A stretch of DNA of 64,000 nucleotides from Echiichthys vipera (taxonomy: Eukaryota; Chordata; Actinopteri; Perciformes; Trachinidae), in contig OY829651.1 of assembly GCA_963691815.1 (NCBI GenBank), positions 34,854,504 to 34,918,503 of the forward strand. Reading direction: 5' to 3'. This document shows, in pieces, positions 31,881-42,152 of this stretch. Position 1 is the stretch's first letter; each line of letters opens with the position of its first letter. Under the pieces are notes generated by a model. The model saw nothing but the letters and a program-made list of their open reading frames with translations. It was not told where the DNA came from and did not search any database. Made by a program: the position numbers and the translations under genes.

Positions 31881-32200
31881 CTGGGGCCTCATGTATCAAT
31901 GTTGCGTACGCACAAAAACCTGGCGTACGCCATTTTCCACGCCAACGTTCGGATGTATCAAAAGTGAAATGACCGTGGAAATGTGCGGTGCGCCACGCAA
32001 ACTTCATGGCTGGCGTACGCACGTTTCTACAGCTATTGTCTCGTTGGCGACACTCAGAGGTGATGCTGGAAAACTGTTAATCATGTGAAAACAATTCATC
32101 CTCAGTGTAATGTGCGCATCAGAAACACATTAATGGACAATTAACACACGTGTTTGCAATTATATGGATGGATATAAAAGCATGCGCAAAATGATGAAAA

Positions 32201-33617
32201 ATGGCATTAACAATGGCAGCCTTGGCCTTGTTAGAAGACATTGCAAATGGTCATATCAGACGCGAGAGGGTGTTTAGAGATCGGGAAGATCTGTTAGCAA
32301 ATGATGACAACTGGCTCATGAGTCGTTTTAGGTTGCCGAGGCCAGTGTTACTGGAGCTGTGCGCGGAGCTGCGGCCAGCCCTAGAACGACACACAGCCAG
32401 GAGCCAGGGGCTGTCCGTTTCCACACAGGTGCTGACCACTCTGGGGTTTCTGGCAACGGGAGCCTTCCAGCGGGAACTGTCCGACCGGTCAGGAGTGTGC
32501 CAGTCCACTCTGAGCCGAGCCATGCCCGCTGTGTGGGACGGGATCATAAGAATGTCATCCAGGTACATCAAATTCCCCTACAATGCTGTTGAACAGGCCA
32601 ACATTAAAGCGCAACTTGCAGCAAGAGCCGGTTTTCCTAATGTAATCGGCGCTATTGACTGCACACATGTTGCTATAAAAGCGCCGTCACAGGATGAATT
32701 TGTTTTTGTGAACAGGAAACATTTTCATTCAATAAACGTTCAAATTATATGCGATGCGCAAATGCAGCTCACTAACATCGTGGCAAGGTGGCCTGGTTCA
32801 ACGCATGACTCGTTCATTCTTACCAATAGCATGGTTGGTAACAGGTTGGAGGCTGGCACGGTGCGGGATGGGTGGCTTCTCGGTGAGTAAATATTTTATC
32901 CTTTTAATCGCGCCCCGAACTTAAACCAGCACAATGCCCGTTTGGGCACGTCCATTCATATGTGTATTTGTTTTTTCCCTGGTGAAAAAGTGGCAGCGCT
33001 ATCTTGTCTCGTTTTCAGTATTTGTCAAACGCGTAAAGAACGCGTAAAGTTGAATGTCACTGCAGTAGCCACGGCGCACCTCTGCAGTCAATATAAGTGT
33101 GATCAGTCTTGTCAATCCTTGTAATGAAGTTGTTTTGTCGTAGTGTGATTTATATTATCTAAATATCTCTTTAGAAAAGTGACTTAATCAAGTGGTGCAT
33201 GAACAAAGGAAATTAAATCTTTCACATGTTGTATTCTTCCTTCATTTGACTCCAGGGGACAGTGGTTACCCCCTGAGAACGTGGCTGTTGACCCCTCTCA
33301 CTAACCCCGGCACCGACCAAGAGGGGAGGTACAACGACCGCCAATCCCGAACTCGGGCAGTGGTGGAGAGGGCAATTGGCCTACTGAAGGGGCGCTGGCG
33401 CTGTTTAGACAGGTCGGGCGGGGTGCTGCTGTACAAACCTGAAAAGGTGTGCCGCATCGTGCTGGCATGTGGTGTCCTGCACAACTTGGCACAACGCCAT
33501 GCCATTCCACTGCCAGACCACATCCCCCCACCAATAGAACCGGATGCCGGACCCGTTAACCTCGACCCACCCCGCGAAGCGATACGGGCCCGGCAGCGTC
33601 TGATTTCAACGATGTAA
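32201..33617 (+). CDS. HARBI1-type transposase (DDE nuclease), two exons, apparently intact
   Basis: Exon 1 (32,201-32,882) and exon 2 (33,256-33,617) join through a GT donor (CTCG/GTGAGT) and an acceptor TGACTCCAG. The joined codons read across as LLGDSGYP, conserved in the family; total about 348 codons, the usual HARBI1 length. N-terminal helices ('DDNWLMSRFRLPRPVLLELC') precede a helix-turn-helix-like block ('GAFQRELSDRSGVCQSTLSR'). The catalytic triad is complete: D in 'GAIDCTHVAIKAP', D in 'WPGSTHDSFI', E in 'RAVVERAIGLLKGRW'. The protein would cut the element ends and insert at CWG, together with the Myb-like partner encoded convergently 18 bp downstream. An ATG 18 nt further in (at 'MAALALL') is an alternative start. 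Expression is not shown. Confidence 0.85.
32883..33255 (+). other. intron of H1 copy 3 transposase
   Basis: 373-bp intron with consensus GTGAGT and a pyrimidine-rich stretch before CAG at the acceptor. Copies 1 and 2 have a TA dinucleotide repeat in place of the last part, including the acceptor. Confidence 0.8.
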
Positions 33618-33634
33618 AGAGGCAAGGACACAAT

Positions 33635-34511
33635 TTACTTTTTAAGTGCATTTATTGCTTGACATATATCCCCAAGTGCATTTACAATTTGGTCAAGACG
33701 ATCACTAACGCCTCGGATGGCGCGCACCATTTCCTCCTGTGATTCCAGCACAGCTTGCGAGAGGACACGGCCAGTCGGGCGGACGTCAGCTGGCGTGGAG
33801 TCGCGTGGGGCTGGAGGTGCCGGTAGAGTCGCCGGGGCGCGTGGTGCTGGAGGAGCCGGTGGAGACGCCGGGGCGCGTGGTGCTGGAGGAGCCGGTGGAG
33901 ACGCCGGGGCGCGTGGTGCTGGAGGAGCCGGTGGAGACGCCAGGGCGCACTGCGCAGAGGGAGGAGCCCTCCCCTGGTTCATCGTCTATTGATTTAGAAA
34001 TAATAATAAAAAATGAAGGAATCAAACATGAGTCAATGTGTTTATATCCTGACAACTTAACGCACGAGTGAGCAGCCTATTGTACGACCAGTATGACATT
34101 TCTGAGTTTAACACATTTACCTTGAGGATGATCTGTGTCGCCTTCATGGGCCCCCACAACTCCGCGTAGAGCCTTTTCCCCCACAACAGCCGCCACTCTC
34201 TGGTCAAAGGGGGTCAGTTCCTCGCCTCCTGCCCCCCCGCCCGTTGCGGTAATACTGCGGCGGTGGGCCGAAATCCTCCGCTTCACCTCCACCTTCACGT
34301 CGGACCATTTTTTTTAAATTTCAGTGGGAGTGCGCTGCTCCGACCCCACAGCGTTCACTGCCTCACACACACACTCCCACTCAAATTTCTTTCTCTTCGA
34401 GTTTATCCCCGAAGAGAGGCTACCAAATAACACCGCTCTTCGTGTCTCCACTTCATTTAGTAAAGCTTCGAGCTCAGACTCGTTAAAATTACGCTTCTTT
34501 CCTCTACTCAT
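33635..34511 (-). pseudogene. H1 Myb/SANT-like protein, copy 3
   Basis: Exon 1 (34,511 to 34,121) begins 'MSRGKKRNFNESELEALLNE' and continues 'RRAVLFGSLSSGINSKRKKF' and 'WECVCEAVNAVGSEQRTPTE', a Myb/SANT-like DNA-binding domain with spaced Trp. An in-frame TAA then precedes 'KKWSDVKVEVKRRISAHRRS' within an A-rich run at about 34,307-34,320. Exon 2 (33,985 to 33,635) has about five 36-bp Ser/Thr/Gly/Pro units and a C-terminal helix 'VLSQAVLESQEEMVRAIRGV'. A few bases lost at the end of the repeat array shift the frame before that helix. It is the partner of the transposase but cannot be made whole here. Confidence 0.75.
33795..33950 (-). repeat. 36-bp repeat array inside H1 Myb-like exon 2
   Basis: Units containing GGTGCTGGAGGAGCCGGTGG (plus-strand reading) repeat at 36-bp steps. 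Unit number differs among the three H1 copies in this window (about 2, 1.5 and 5), so it is a variable in-frame repeat. Confidence 0.85.
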
Positions 34512-34792
34512 TGTTTGAATCTGATGGTGCAGAGAGGGAATCCCCAGGTGCAGGCCCTATTTAAATTGATTTGCATATTTAAATGGGGGCGTGGACAGGG
34601 AGGAGTTTAGCACTTCTACATGTGCGCTCAATTCCACGTTGATTGGGATGTACAAAGGAAAAGTGCTTGGATCCATGCGTACGCACACATTGATACATCT
34701 GAATTTTTTTGTGCTTACGCCAGTTTCTGGATTCTAGCGTACGCCATGTTTTAGTAAGAAAGCCACGCAATTCTTAGTACATGAGGCCCCTG

Positions 34793-36600
34793 GAGAGGCG
34801 TGATTGGGAGGAACGGCCTCCCTGATCTAAATCTGAGCAGTCGTCTGTTATTAGACTTCTGTGCTAGTCACGGATTGTCTATAACTAACAGCATGTTGGA
34901 ACATAAGGATGCTAAGGATGAAGAGGTGTACGTGGTACCAGAGCACCCTAGGCCAAAGGTCGATGATCGATTTTGTGATCGTATCATCCGATCTGAGGCC
35001 GTATGTTTTGGAAACTCGAGTGAAGAGAGGGGCAGAGAGGTCAACTGATCACCATCTGGTGACGGGGGAAGATTCTGGACAGACCAGCTAAGCCCAAACA
35101 AGTAGTGCGGGTGGACCAGGATTGTCCGGAGGAGGCCCCTGTCCAAGAGATCTTCAACTCACACCTCCGGAAGAGCTTTTTTTTTTTTTGGCATCCCTGT
35201 GGAGGTTGGGGGTATTGAACCAGAGTGGGCAATGTTCAAATCTTCCATTGCTGAAGCTGCAGCGGTGAGCTGTGGCCTCAAGGTCTTAGGTGCCTCAAGG
35301 GGCGGTAACCCTCGAATACTGTGGTGTACACTGGTGGTCAGGGAAGCTGTCCGACTGAACAAGGAGGTCTTCCGGGATATGTTATCCCAGAAGACTCCGG
35401 AGGCAGTTGCAAGGTACCGACAGGCCAGAAGGGCTGCAGCCTCTGCTGTGTCAGAGGCAAAGCAGCGGGTGTGGGAGGAGTTCGGAGTCATGTAGAAGGA
35501 CTTTCGGGCGGCACCAAGGTGCTTCTGGATAACCATTCGACACCTCAGGAGGGGGAAACAGGGAACCTTCCAAGCTGTTTACAGTAAGTACGGGACGCTC
35601 GTGACCTCAGCTGATGAGGTAATCGGGTGTTGAAAGGAGCGCTTTGAGGAACACCTTAATCTGACTAACATGCCCTCTTTTGTAGAGGCAGAGCTGGAGG
35701 CTGATTGGGAATCATTGTAAATATCTCTAGAACAAGTCTTTAGATCAACTCCACAGTGGCAAAGCCCCAGGGATTGATGAGATTCGTCCAGAAATGCTGA
35801 AAGCTTTGGGTTTGGAAGGGCTGTCTTAGTTGACACGTCTCTTCAACTTTGCTTGGAAGTCTGGACAGTCCCAAGGGAGTGGCAGACCGGGATGGTGGTT
35901 CCCCTATTTAAAAAGGGGGACCAGAGGGTGTGTGCCAATTAAAGGGGTATCACACTACTCAGCCTCCCTGGTAAAGTCTACTTTCTACTGGAACAACGGA
36001 CCAGCTCTTCACTTTCACAAAGATCCTGGAGGGGGCCCAGGAGTATGCCCATCCAGTCTACATGTGCTTTGTGGATCTGGAGAAGGCATATGCCTGGGTC
36101 CCTCGGAAGATTCTGTAGGAGGTGCTGCGGGAGTATGGAGTGAGGGGGTTACTTCTGTGGGCCATCCAATCTCGACGATGGAGCGTGAGTTTGGCCGGAG
36201 AATCGATGCAGCGTGTGCGGTGTTGCAGTCGCTCTACCGCCCCGTTGTGATGAAAAGAGAGCTGACAAAGCTCTCGATCTACTGGTCAATCTTCATTCCT
36301 ACTCTCACCTATGGTCATGAAAGCTGGTTCATGTCCGAAAGAATGAGGTCGCGGGTACTAGCGGCCAAAATGGGTTTTCTCAGGAGGGTGGCTGGAGTTT
36401 CCCTCAGAGATAGAGGGAGAAGTTCAGCCATCCGTGAGGAACTCGGAGTAGAGCCGCTGCTCCTTTGCGTTGAAAGGGGCCAGTTGAGGTGGTTCGGGCA
36501 TCTAGTAAGGATGCCCCCTGGGCGCCTCCTTAGGGAGGTGTTCCAGGCATGTCCAGCTGGAAGGAGGGAATACCCAGGATTAGGTGGAGAGATTATATCT
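34793..36600 (+). pseudogene. LINE A copy C, endonuclease end and RT C-terminus
   Basis: After the H1 insertion the endonuclease resumes (frames with 'ASHGLSITNSMLEHKDA' and 'STLGQRSMIDFVIVSSDLRP'). Then come the linker ('EWAMFKSSIAEAAAVSCGLK', 'AVARYRQARRAAASAVSEAK'), 'LHSGKAPGIDEIRPEMLKAL' in broken frame, and after deletion of the RT core the C-terminal part 'TMEREFGRRIDAACAVLQSL', 'FIPTLTYGHESW' and 'SAIREELGVEPLLLCVERGQ'. A T homopolymer at 35,178-35,189 lies in the linker. Confidence 0.85.
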
Positions 36601-37223
36601 TGTGGAAGATAGAGAAATGAGCTGCTCGGTCATATGGCTTTTGAAATGGCTAAACTGACGTTGGTGCACAGTGGGGTCATGGTACATAAACCCCTGGAAT
36701 GAGACTAGTCCTTGCTGGTTGAGTAGATAATAACTTGCATCACAGAGCCTCACAGAAAAGAGAGGAAGATAGAGATCTCGTGATCTCTCACAAATCACCT
36801 TGTTATGATTCTAAAGAACAGATGAATGCTCATTTCCTTATTTTAGGCACACACACACATACTCATTAACTAACAATTTCGTATGTTGCAAACACACACA
36901 CATCTGTCTCTCTAGATAGCCATATAGGGACATGCACTAATTTCCTTGACTCAGACTTTTAGTGTTATAATGTGTTGCCAGGCCCATTGCCGCATTTTTT
37001 ACCTTTAAGGCGTTACCATCGACAGAAGGGTATATAAAGCCGCTACCCCTAGACCACAACAGACTCGTCTGATGTATGACCTGGTTTGAGTTGTATCAGA
37101 ACTTGTCTCCGCTTTGCAAAGTGCTCCAATAAAGATATTGGTGTGATCTCAAGCCATCGTCTCAAGATCTCTTCTTCTATCCTCCGATCAACGGACCCGG
37201 GTAACTGCAGGTTGATCTCAACA
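36601..37223 (+). repeat. solo LTR 1 (623 bp) in LINE A copy C
   Basis: Starts TGTGGAAGATAG and ends CTCAACA, with a 4-bp duplication ATCT/ATTT (36,597-36,600 and 37,224-37,227) interrupting the LINE sequence GATTATATCTCCACACTGG. It has a TATA box (TATATAAA, 37,031-37,038) and a polyadenylation signal (AATAAA, 37,128-37,133), the U3-R-U5 order of a retroviral LTR. A related copy is at 49,925-50,582. No internal proviral sequence remains, so it arose by LTR-LTR recombination. Confidence 0.85.
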
Positions 37224-37377
37224 ATTTCCACACTGGCCTGGGAACGCCTCGGGATCCCCCAGTTAGAGCTGGTTAATGTGGACCGGGGGAAGTTTGGGGC
37301 CCCCTGCTAGAGCTGCTGCCCTCGCGACCCGACCCCGGATAAGCGGTTGAAGATGAGATGAGAAATGAGATAATAGT

Positions 37378-37734
37378 TAGAAACACACCATCAGCCTCTA
37401 AAAAAGAGGCACAACCATTTTTCTTTCTTCCCATGATTTCATTTAAAAATATTCCAAAGTTGTTCAGCACAATATTCACAACAATATTCCATCATGTTCA
37501 GCATTACTTATTTTTAGCTTATAACATCCATTCTTTTTACTTTTGGTTCAATTTGTTCCTTGGTTTATAATAATTTAGTCTAGTCCTCAGCAGAACAAGA
37601 AATTGCCAACACCCTTTTAGCTTTATCTCTTTCTTTCATTAAGCGTTTCATCTCCTTATTATTTCAAACAATTTTAGATTTCACTGTAAACCTCTTCATG
37701 CAAGTTTGTCTATAGCAACTCACATAAGCGAGGG
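37378..37734 (-). pseudogene. LINE family D, segment 2 (linker)
   Basis: The minus strand reads 'RFTVKSKIV', 'NNKEMKRLMKERDKAKRVLA' and, further on, 'FGIFLNEIMGRKKNGCASFL' with 'EADGVFLT', the Lys/Arg-rich linker between endonuclease and RT. The frame stops at the point where LINE A copy C entered and resumes in segment 3. Confidence 0.75.
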
Positions 37735-38052
37735 GGCGGCAGTAGCTCAGTCCATAGGTGACTAGGCTGGGAACCGTAGGGTCGCTGGTTCAAGTCCCTG
37801 TGTGGACCATGTATGGAGTGTGGACTGGTGGCTGGAGAGGTGCCAGTTCATCTCCTGGGCACTGCCGAGGTGCTGTTGAGCAAGGCACCGAACCCCCAAC
37901 TGCTCAGGGCGCTGGTCACTGGCAGCCCCCTCGCTCTAACATCTCTCCTTAATTGCATCTATAGGTCCTGTTTGTGCATGTGTGTATTTCGGGCCTGTGT
38001 GTGTAACATGTATAATAATAAGAGTGAAAAATTAAATTTCCCCGTGCGGGAG
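37735..38052 (+). mobile_element. tRNA-derived SINE
   Basis: GGGGGCGGCAGTAGCTCAGT gives an A box, and GGTCGCTGGTTCAAGTCCC the B box of an internal RNA polymerase III promoter. A non-tRNA body and a LINE-like tail, TTAAATTTCCCCGTGCGGGA, follow. It is inserted in LINE D and followed directly by a hAT element that begins within its tail. Confidence 0.85.
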
Positions 38053-39137
38053 GTCCGATAATATCATCGGCCGATGATATCGGTGTAATATCGTGAATTA
38101 TCGGTATCGGGTTTTTACAACCGATGTTAGTTCTGTAGGCTTCAGCATTTCCGAGTGTACCTGAATGCAACACGGGCCGCTTACAGGCGCGTGCTTGATG
38201 ACGTATAACAACAACAACAACACGCTTCATTCATAGGTTGCTAACCGTGGCTAACAAGCTTCAGCTCTCCCGGTGCATGAGATGTCCGAGGTTTGGAAGT
38301 ATTTCCAAGTGTCACCTACTAACAGTATATGTGCGCTTTGCAATGACTGCAAGGCGTCGGTTATGAGAGGAGGAAACAAGGCGTCTTCCTTTAATACATC
38401 ACATTTGATCACCCACCTCAAGAAGAATCATGCGGAGTTAAACGCTACATTTGTGCAGCAAAGGGATGAAAAGAAGCAACAGCCGACACCGAGAAAAAAC
38501 CTTTTTCTATCGTTCAAGATGCCGGATTCACCAAACGTGTGGAGTTCCTCGAGCAACGTTATGCCATGCCCAGTCGCAAGTATTTCTCAGACCAGTGCTT
38601 ACCCGAATTGCACAGCATTGTTTACAGTCACGTCGAGAAGGTAATTTCTGGTGCTGTATCCATTAGATCCACTAAAGGTTAGCATGTTGAGCTTAACTGC
38701 TAATTTATTGATTGTATTATTTGCCAAGTTACGGCTCAGTCGTTACTCAGTCTGGAAAAAGAGGACTATGTTTGTTTACTACTCTGGACTGAAGCTATGC
38801 ATCTTCCTTGTTGTGATGTTGTCTGTAGTGTTGTTTGAGGCAAAATATTCTCTCTAAAAACACAAACAAAATAAATGAATGGCACTTTTTTCAATAACTT
38901 ATTTTGTACAGACTGTGTTTAAATTTGAAAAGCCGTGTTGCATTTATGTATGCATCCAGTGGGGCATCACATAAAATTAGGCATAATGTGTTAATTCCAT
39001 AATAGGTGATATGTGATGAATTTTGGTGTAAAAAGGCTGCATATATCGGTATCGGGTGATATCGGTATCGGAAATTAAGGGTTGGACAATATCGGAATAT
39101 CGGATATCGGCAGAAAAGCCAATATCGAGCATCCCTA
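38053..39137 (+). mobile_element. hAT-type element, internally deleted, copy 1
   Basis: About 1.1 kb with GTCCGATAATATCATCGGCC at the left and GCCAATATCGAGCATCCCTA at the right; the termini are rich in ATCGGTATCGG words. It is almost identical to the copy at 53,736-54,843 in the opposite orientation. The leftmost bases differ from that copy and no 8-bp duplication is visible, so the left end may be rearranged with the SINE tail. It encodes only a BED zinc-finger N-terminus. Confidence 0.8.
38273..38644 (+). CDS. BED-type zinc finger ORF of deleted hAT, copy 1
   Basis: A 123-codon ORF. Residues about 3-52 form a BED finger: 'SEVWKYFQV' (aromatic positions), 'CALCNDCKASV' (Cys pair) and 'TSHLITHLKKNH' (His pair). 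The rest is a truncated stub because the hAT catalytic domain is deleted. The sister ORF at 54,228-54,599 differs by one residue (Ala/Thr near position 109). Such a protein could bind the element ends but not cut them. There is no evidence that it is expressed. Confidence 0.7.
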   Translation: MHEMSEVWKYFQVSPTNSICALCNDCKASVMRGGNKASSFNTSHLITHLKKNHAELNATFVQQRDEKKQQPTPRKNLFLSFKMPDSPNVWSSSSNVMPCPVASISQTSAYPNCTALFTVTSRR

Positions 39138-40051
39138 AAAGTAATTCTTCTTCTTCTTCTAAAAAGATTCCTGAATTAATTTTAAGAGATTTCTGGGTCA
39201 TCAGCTGTGTACACAGCATTCCAATCTAATTTTTCCTACATCAACTAAAAAATCATCTTCAATGCATCCCTTGTACTGTATGTCCTCTTGAATATAACTT
39301 TAGGACCTATTTTTATATCTTTGATTTCCTTACAGTAGCTTTAATGTGGTGATCACTAAATCCTACAGGTAGAGCGACTGGCTTTGAACAGAGCTCCGGG
39401 ACATTGGTGTGAACATGATCAACGCATGTTGAAGAGGTATGACCCACATAATTAGCGATGGCTCTTGTTGGCATGAGACTATTTGTGACATATTACAAGC
39501 TTTAGCCAATGATGGTAACTTTCTCCTCAAGGAACAGTTTTCTATCTAGCCATTTAATATTCATACCCCAGAGCAGGTAAATTTCACTCTTAGAGTCAGC
39601 TATGTCAAGCATATCACACACATCATTGAAGTACTGAGAGTTAGCTCCAGGATGCCTGTAGCAGCAGCCAAGCAAAATTGGTATAGAGTAAGGTAGATTT
39701 GGACCCATAGTGCTTCTACATTATTACACATTACATTTTTGACATAATTGTGACAAAAGATTACTTTGTATGTAAATAGCCACTCGGCTATGTAGACATT
39801 GGTCCCCATTAAGTATTTTGCTTTCTCCATGACGCTAACTTTGTCTTTGTGTCTAGAGAATCTTGCAACAATTGGCCTGGCAAGGAACTCATCCACATCT
39901 TTTTATGTGTAGTGGATGCTACTCTTATTTCCTTCACCATTGCACCCAGTCTCTTATTATTTGACTCAATGACAATTGTCATTAAGTTCTTAAAGCTGCA
40001 CTCCTGTTGCTCCAACAGCTCTCTATAAAACAGTTTCTGTTGTGCCAACAT
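39138..40051 (-). pseudogene. LINE family D, segment 1 (ORF1 and endonuclease)
   Basis: The most 5' piece, read from 40,051 downward: an ORF1-like coiled coil ('KLFYRELLEQQECSFKNLMT') and an RNA-binding-like part ('LARPIVARFSRHKDKVSVME', 'KAKYLMGTNVYI'). Then endonuclease pieces follow in another frame ('PILLGCCYRHPGANSQYFND', 'SKSEIYLLWGMNIKWL', where the family has a GD before the NI; here WG). A region near 39,400-39,300 contains 'VGFSDHH' (the SDH catalytic motif). A TTC microsatellite lies at 39,147-39,159. Confidence 0.7.
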
Positions 40052-40159
40052 TTACCGCACCTAGGTTAGGGTCACAAGGTCCTCATCTCCCCCTTTCTTG
40101 CCAGTCTTTGCTGCTCTTGGTATTAGCCAGCGACCAGTTGGTCCCTGCGTCCTGTAGCC

Positions 40160-40645
40160 TGTATCCTGGTGGTAGCTGCAAGCTGGTGGGCAGGAGCGGG
40201 GCTGGTGGTAGCGGCTGGCAGGGAGCCCAAATCCGGCCTGTTGGTAGCTGCTAGCTGAGGCCTGAATCTGGTCTGGTGGTAGCTGGTAGCTACGAGCTGC
40301 GATCCTGAATCCGGCCTGGTGGTAGCTGCTAGCTGCAAGCCCGAATCCGTCCAGATGGTAGCTGAAAGCTGGAAGCGTGAATCCAGGTCTAATGGAAGCT
40401 GCGAGCCCGAGTCCGGCCTAGTGGCAGCAGTTAGCCCAATCAGGTCTGGTGGTAGCTGCTCGCTGCATGCTCGAATCCGGCCTAGTGGTAGCTTCTAGCT
40501 GTGAGCCTGACTCATCCTGGTGGTCGGTGGTTGGTGGTAGCTGCTACCTGCGAGCCTGAGTTGGCTTGGTGGTGGCTGCTAGCAGTGAGCGTGAGCCCGA
40601 CCTGGTGGTAGCTGCTAGCTGGGAGTCAGAAAGCGGCCCGGTCAA
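40160..40645 (+). repeat. minisatellite, about 36-bp unit, about 13 copies
   Basis: Degenerate tandem units around TGGTGGTAGCTGCTAGCTGC...GAGCCTGAATCCGGCC. Unit length varies from 28 to 45 bp. It lies just upstream (5') of LINE D and just outside Harbinger H3 copy A. Short open frames on the minus strand are by-products. Confidence 0.9.
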
Positions 40646-41029
40646 TAGTTAGACATTTCAAAACACAAAACACAAAAATACTGCAGTGTCTCATGGGGAG
40701 AGCTCCTCTCGTGTGCTGCTGCTCTTGTGTGCTGCTGCTCTTAATGGGCCTCATTTATCAAACGAACGTACGGCAGAAAAACGTGCATACGACCATTTCC
40801 TGACAAACGTCGGCATTTATCAATTTGGACGTGAGCGTGAGCTACGATCAAATCTCACGTCTGGTCTGAGATCGTGTACGCACATTTGAGCCTGTGGATT
40901 TGCGGTGCAGCACAGCAAAATCTGTCTGAAAATAATGAGCAAACCTCAGCTGTCATTAAGCATAAGCAGTCACATATTAAGAACAGTTAAAAACAGATTC
41001 TTAAAACGAATAAAAATAATATAAAAATT

Positions 41030-41300
41030 GTGGTTGGAGCGATTTATTGTACTCATGTGCGTCTGAAGGCACCATCCATGAATGATTACGCAGATAAATG
41101 TACAGGTGATGTGTGATGCTAAGCTATCGCTTTTTTACGTGGTGGCCGGGGGGGGGGGCACACGCAATTCTTTTAAATATCAGAACAGCTCGGCTCCAGC
41201 GCCCCGCGACCCCGACATTGAATTAATTAATGAATGTGTTTGCGCGTGGCTGCAGCAAGACGCACTGCAGAGCCAAAGTCATCTCCTCGGTAAGTGGCTA
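41030..41300 (+). pseudogene. H3 HARBI1-type remnant, copy A
   Basis: A short block with 'GAIYCTHVRLKAPSMNDYA', where the family has GAIDCTH: the first catalytic Asp is changed to Tyr. Then 'VQVMCDAKLSLFYVVA' follows in another frame, and a G-rich slip (GGGGGGGGG, 41,149-41,157) destroys the second Asp region. The rest of the nuclease is missing. Confidence 0.75.
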
Positions 41301-41425
41301 CCCTCGATAAATTGCATTAAATCAAACAAGGTATCAGATGATTAACATCTTGGTATGGTTCTTCTAGATGACAAAGGTGTCCTCTTACGGAATACCAAAT
41401 GACCCACCGCTAGCGCCAGTGTTGT

Positions 41426-42116
41426 GCCGTATTCAGCACCCCGGCCGTGAAATGCACCCCTCGCATTATAGGTGATATTTGTAGGTGATATTCTGGATCA
41501 GAAGGCTGTTGTTTCCACCTATAGGAGCAGTTTATATACAGGTAACCCACAACGGTCAGACCATTGGTTACTTACAGTTGTAGGTACTTTGGGTTTAATT
41601 GGATCAATAGTGTGACTATCAAATGAAATATTTGATAAAGAAAATTAATAAAGAAAAATTACTAAAAATGAATAACTTCAATTTATTAAAAACGTCACAC
41701 GGAGAACCAATCAAATGTAGGGCCTTGACTCACATTCAGATTATGAGATTGGGTATTCTCAATAAACTTATCATTAATCAAGGAAATATTAGTTATCACC
41801 AATAATTATCAAAGATAATAATAAAAATAACTCTAGTTAAACCAGAGTTCCTCGGGGCACCACCGTCATAGACAGAGTGATAACTAATATTTAAGTCTCA
41901 TAAAATATATTAAACTACTAATTAAGGGTTAAACACCGATAAATATAATAGTTTAATTAGTTGAAGGATTTAAAAGTTCTTTTCTTAGTAGAAGCTGGCT
42001 CATTCATCTTTGCTTAACATTAAATAATCAGACATATGGTAAACACAAACATTTATTAACAGATTAATAAATGCAGCAAACAAGACACAATAAACTAACT
42101 AAAGCTAACAGCAAAT

Positions 42117-42152
<36 letters not shown>

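Larger units (their letters stand above)
31884..34789 (+). mobile_element. PIF/Harbinger family H1, copy 3 (2.9 kb, best preserved)
   Basis: The ends GGGCCTCATGTATCAATG and GTACATGAGGCCC are bounded by CTG (31,881-31,883 and 34,790-34,792), the CWG-type 3-bp duplication of this superfamily. It sits in the endonuclease of LINE A copy C; the uninterrupted target is visible in copy E (complement of about 47,181-47,195). The transposase gene has no visible stop or frameshift. The Myb-like gene has two lesions. The element is longer than copies 1 and 2, which are deletion derivatives. Confidence 0.95.
31219..37370 (+). mobile_element. LINE family A, copy C (interrupted)
   Basis: A plus-strand family A LINE inserted into LINE D with the 7-bp target duplication TAATAGT (31,212-31,218 and 37,371-37,377). 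Segments: 31,219-31,880 (leader and endonuclease), 34,793-36,600 (endonuclease end, linker, RT parts) and 37,228-37,370 (3' end with GATGAGATGAG tail). It was later hit by H1 copy 3 and by a solo LTR. RT motifs A to C are removed by an internal deletion near 36,170. Confidence 0.9.

Noticed and set aside
37735..37810. functional tRNA gene
   Set aside because: A and B boxes are present, but the cloverleaf is not kept and a SINE body and LINE-like tail follow.
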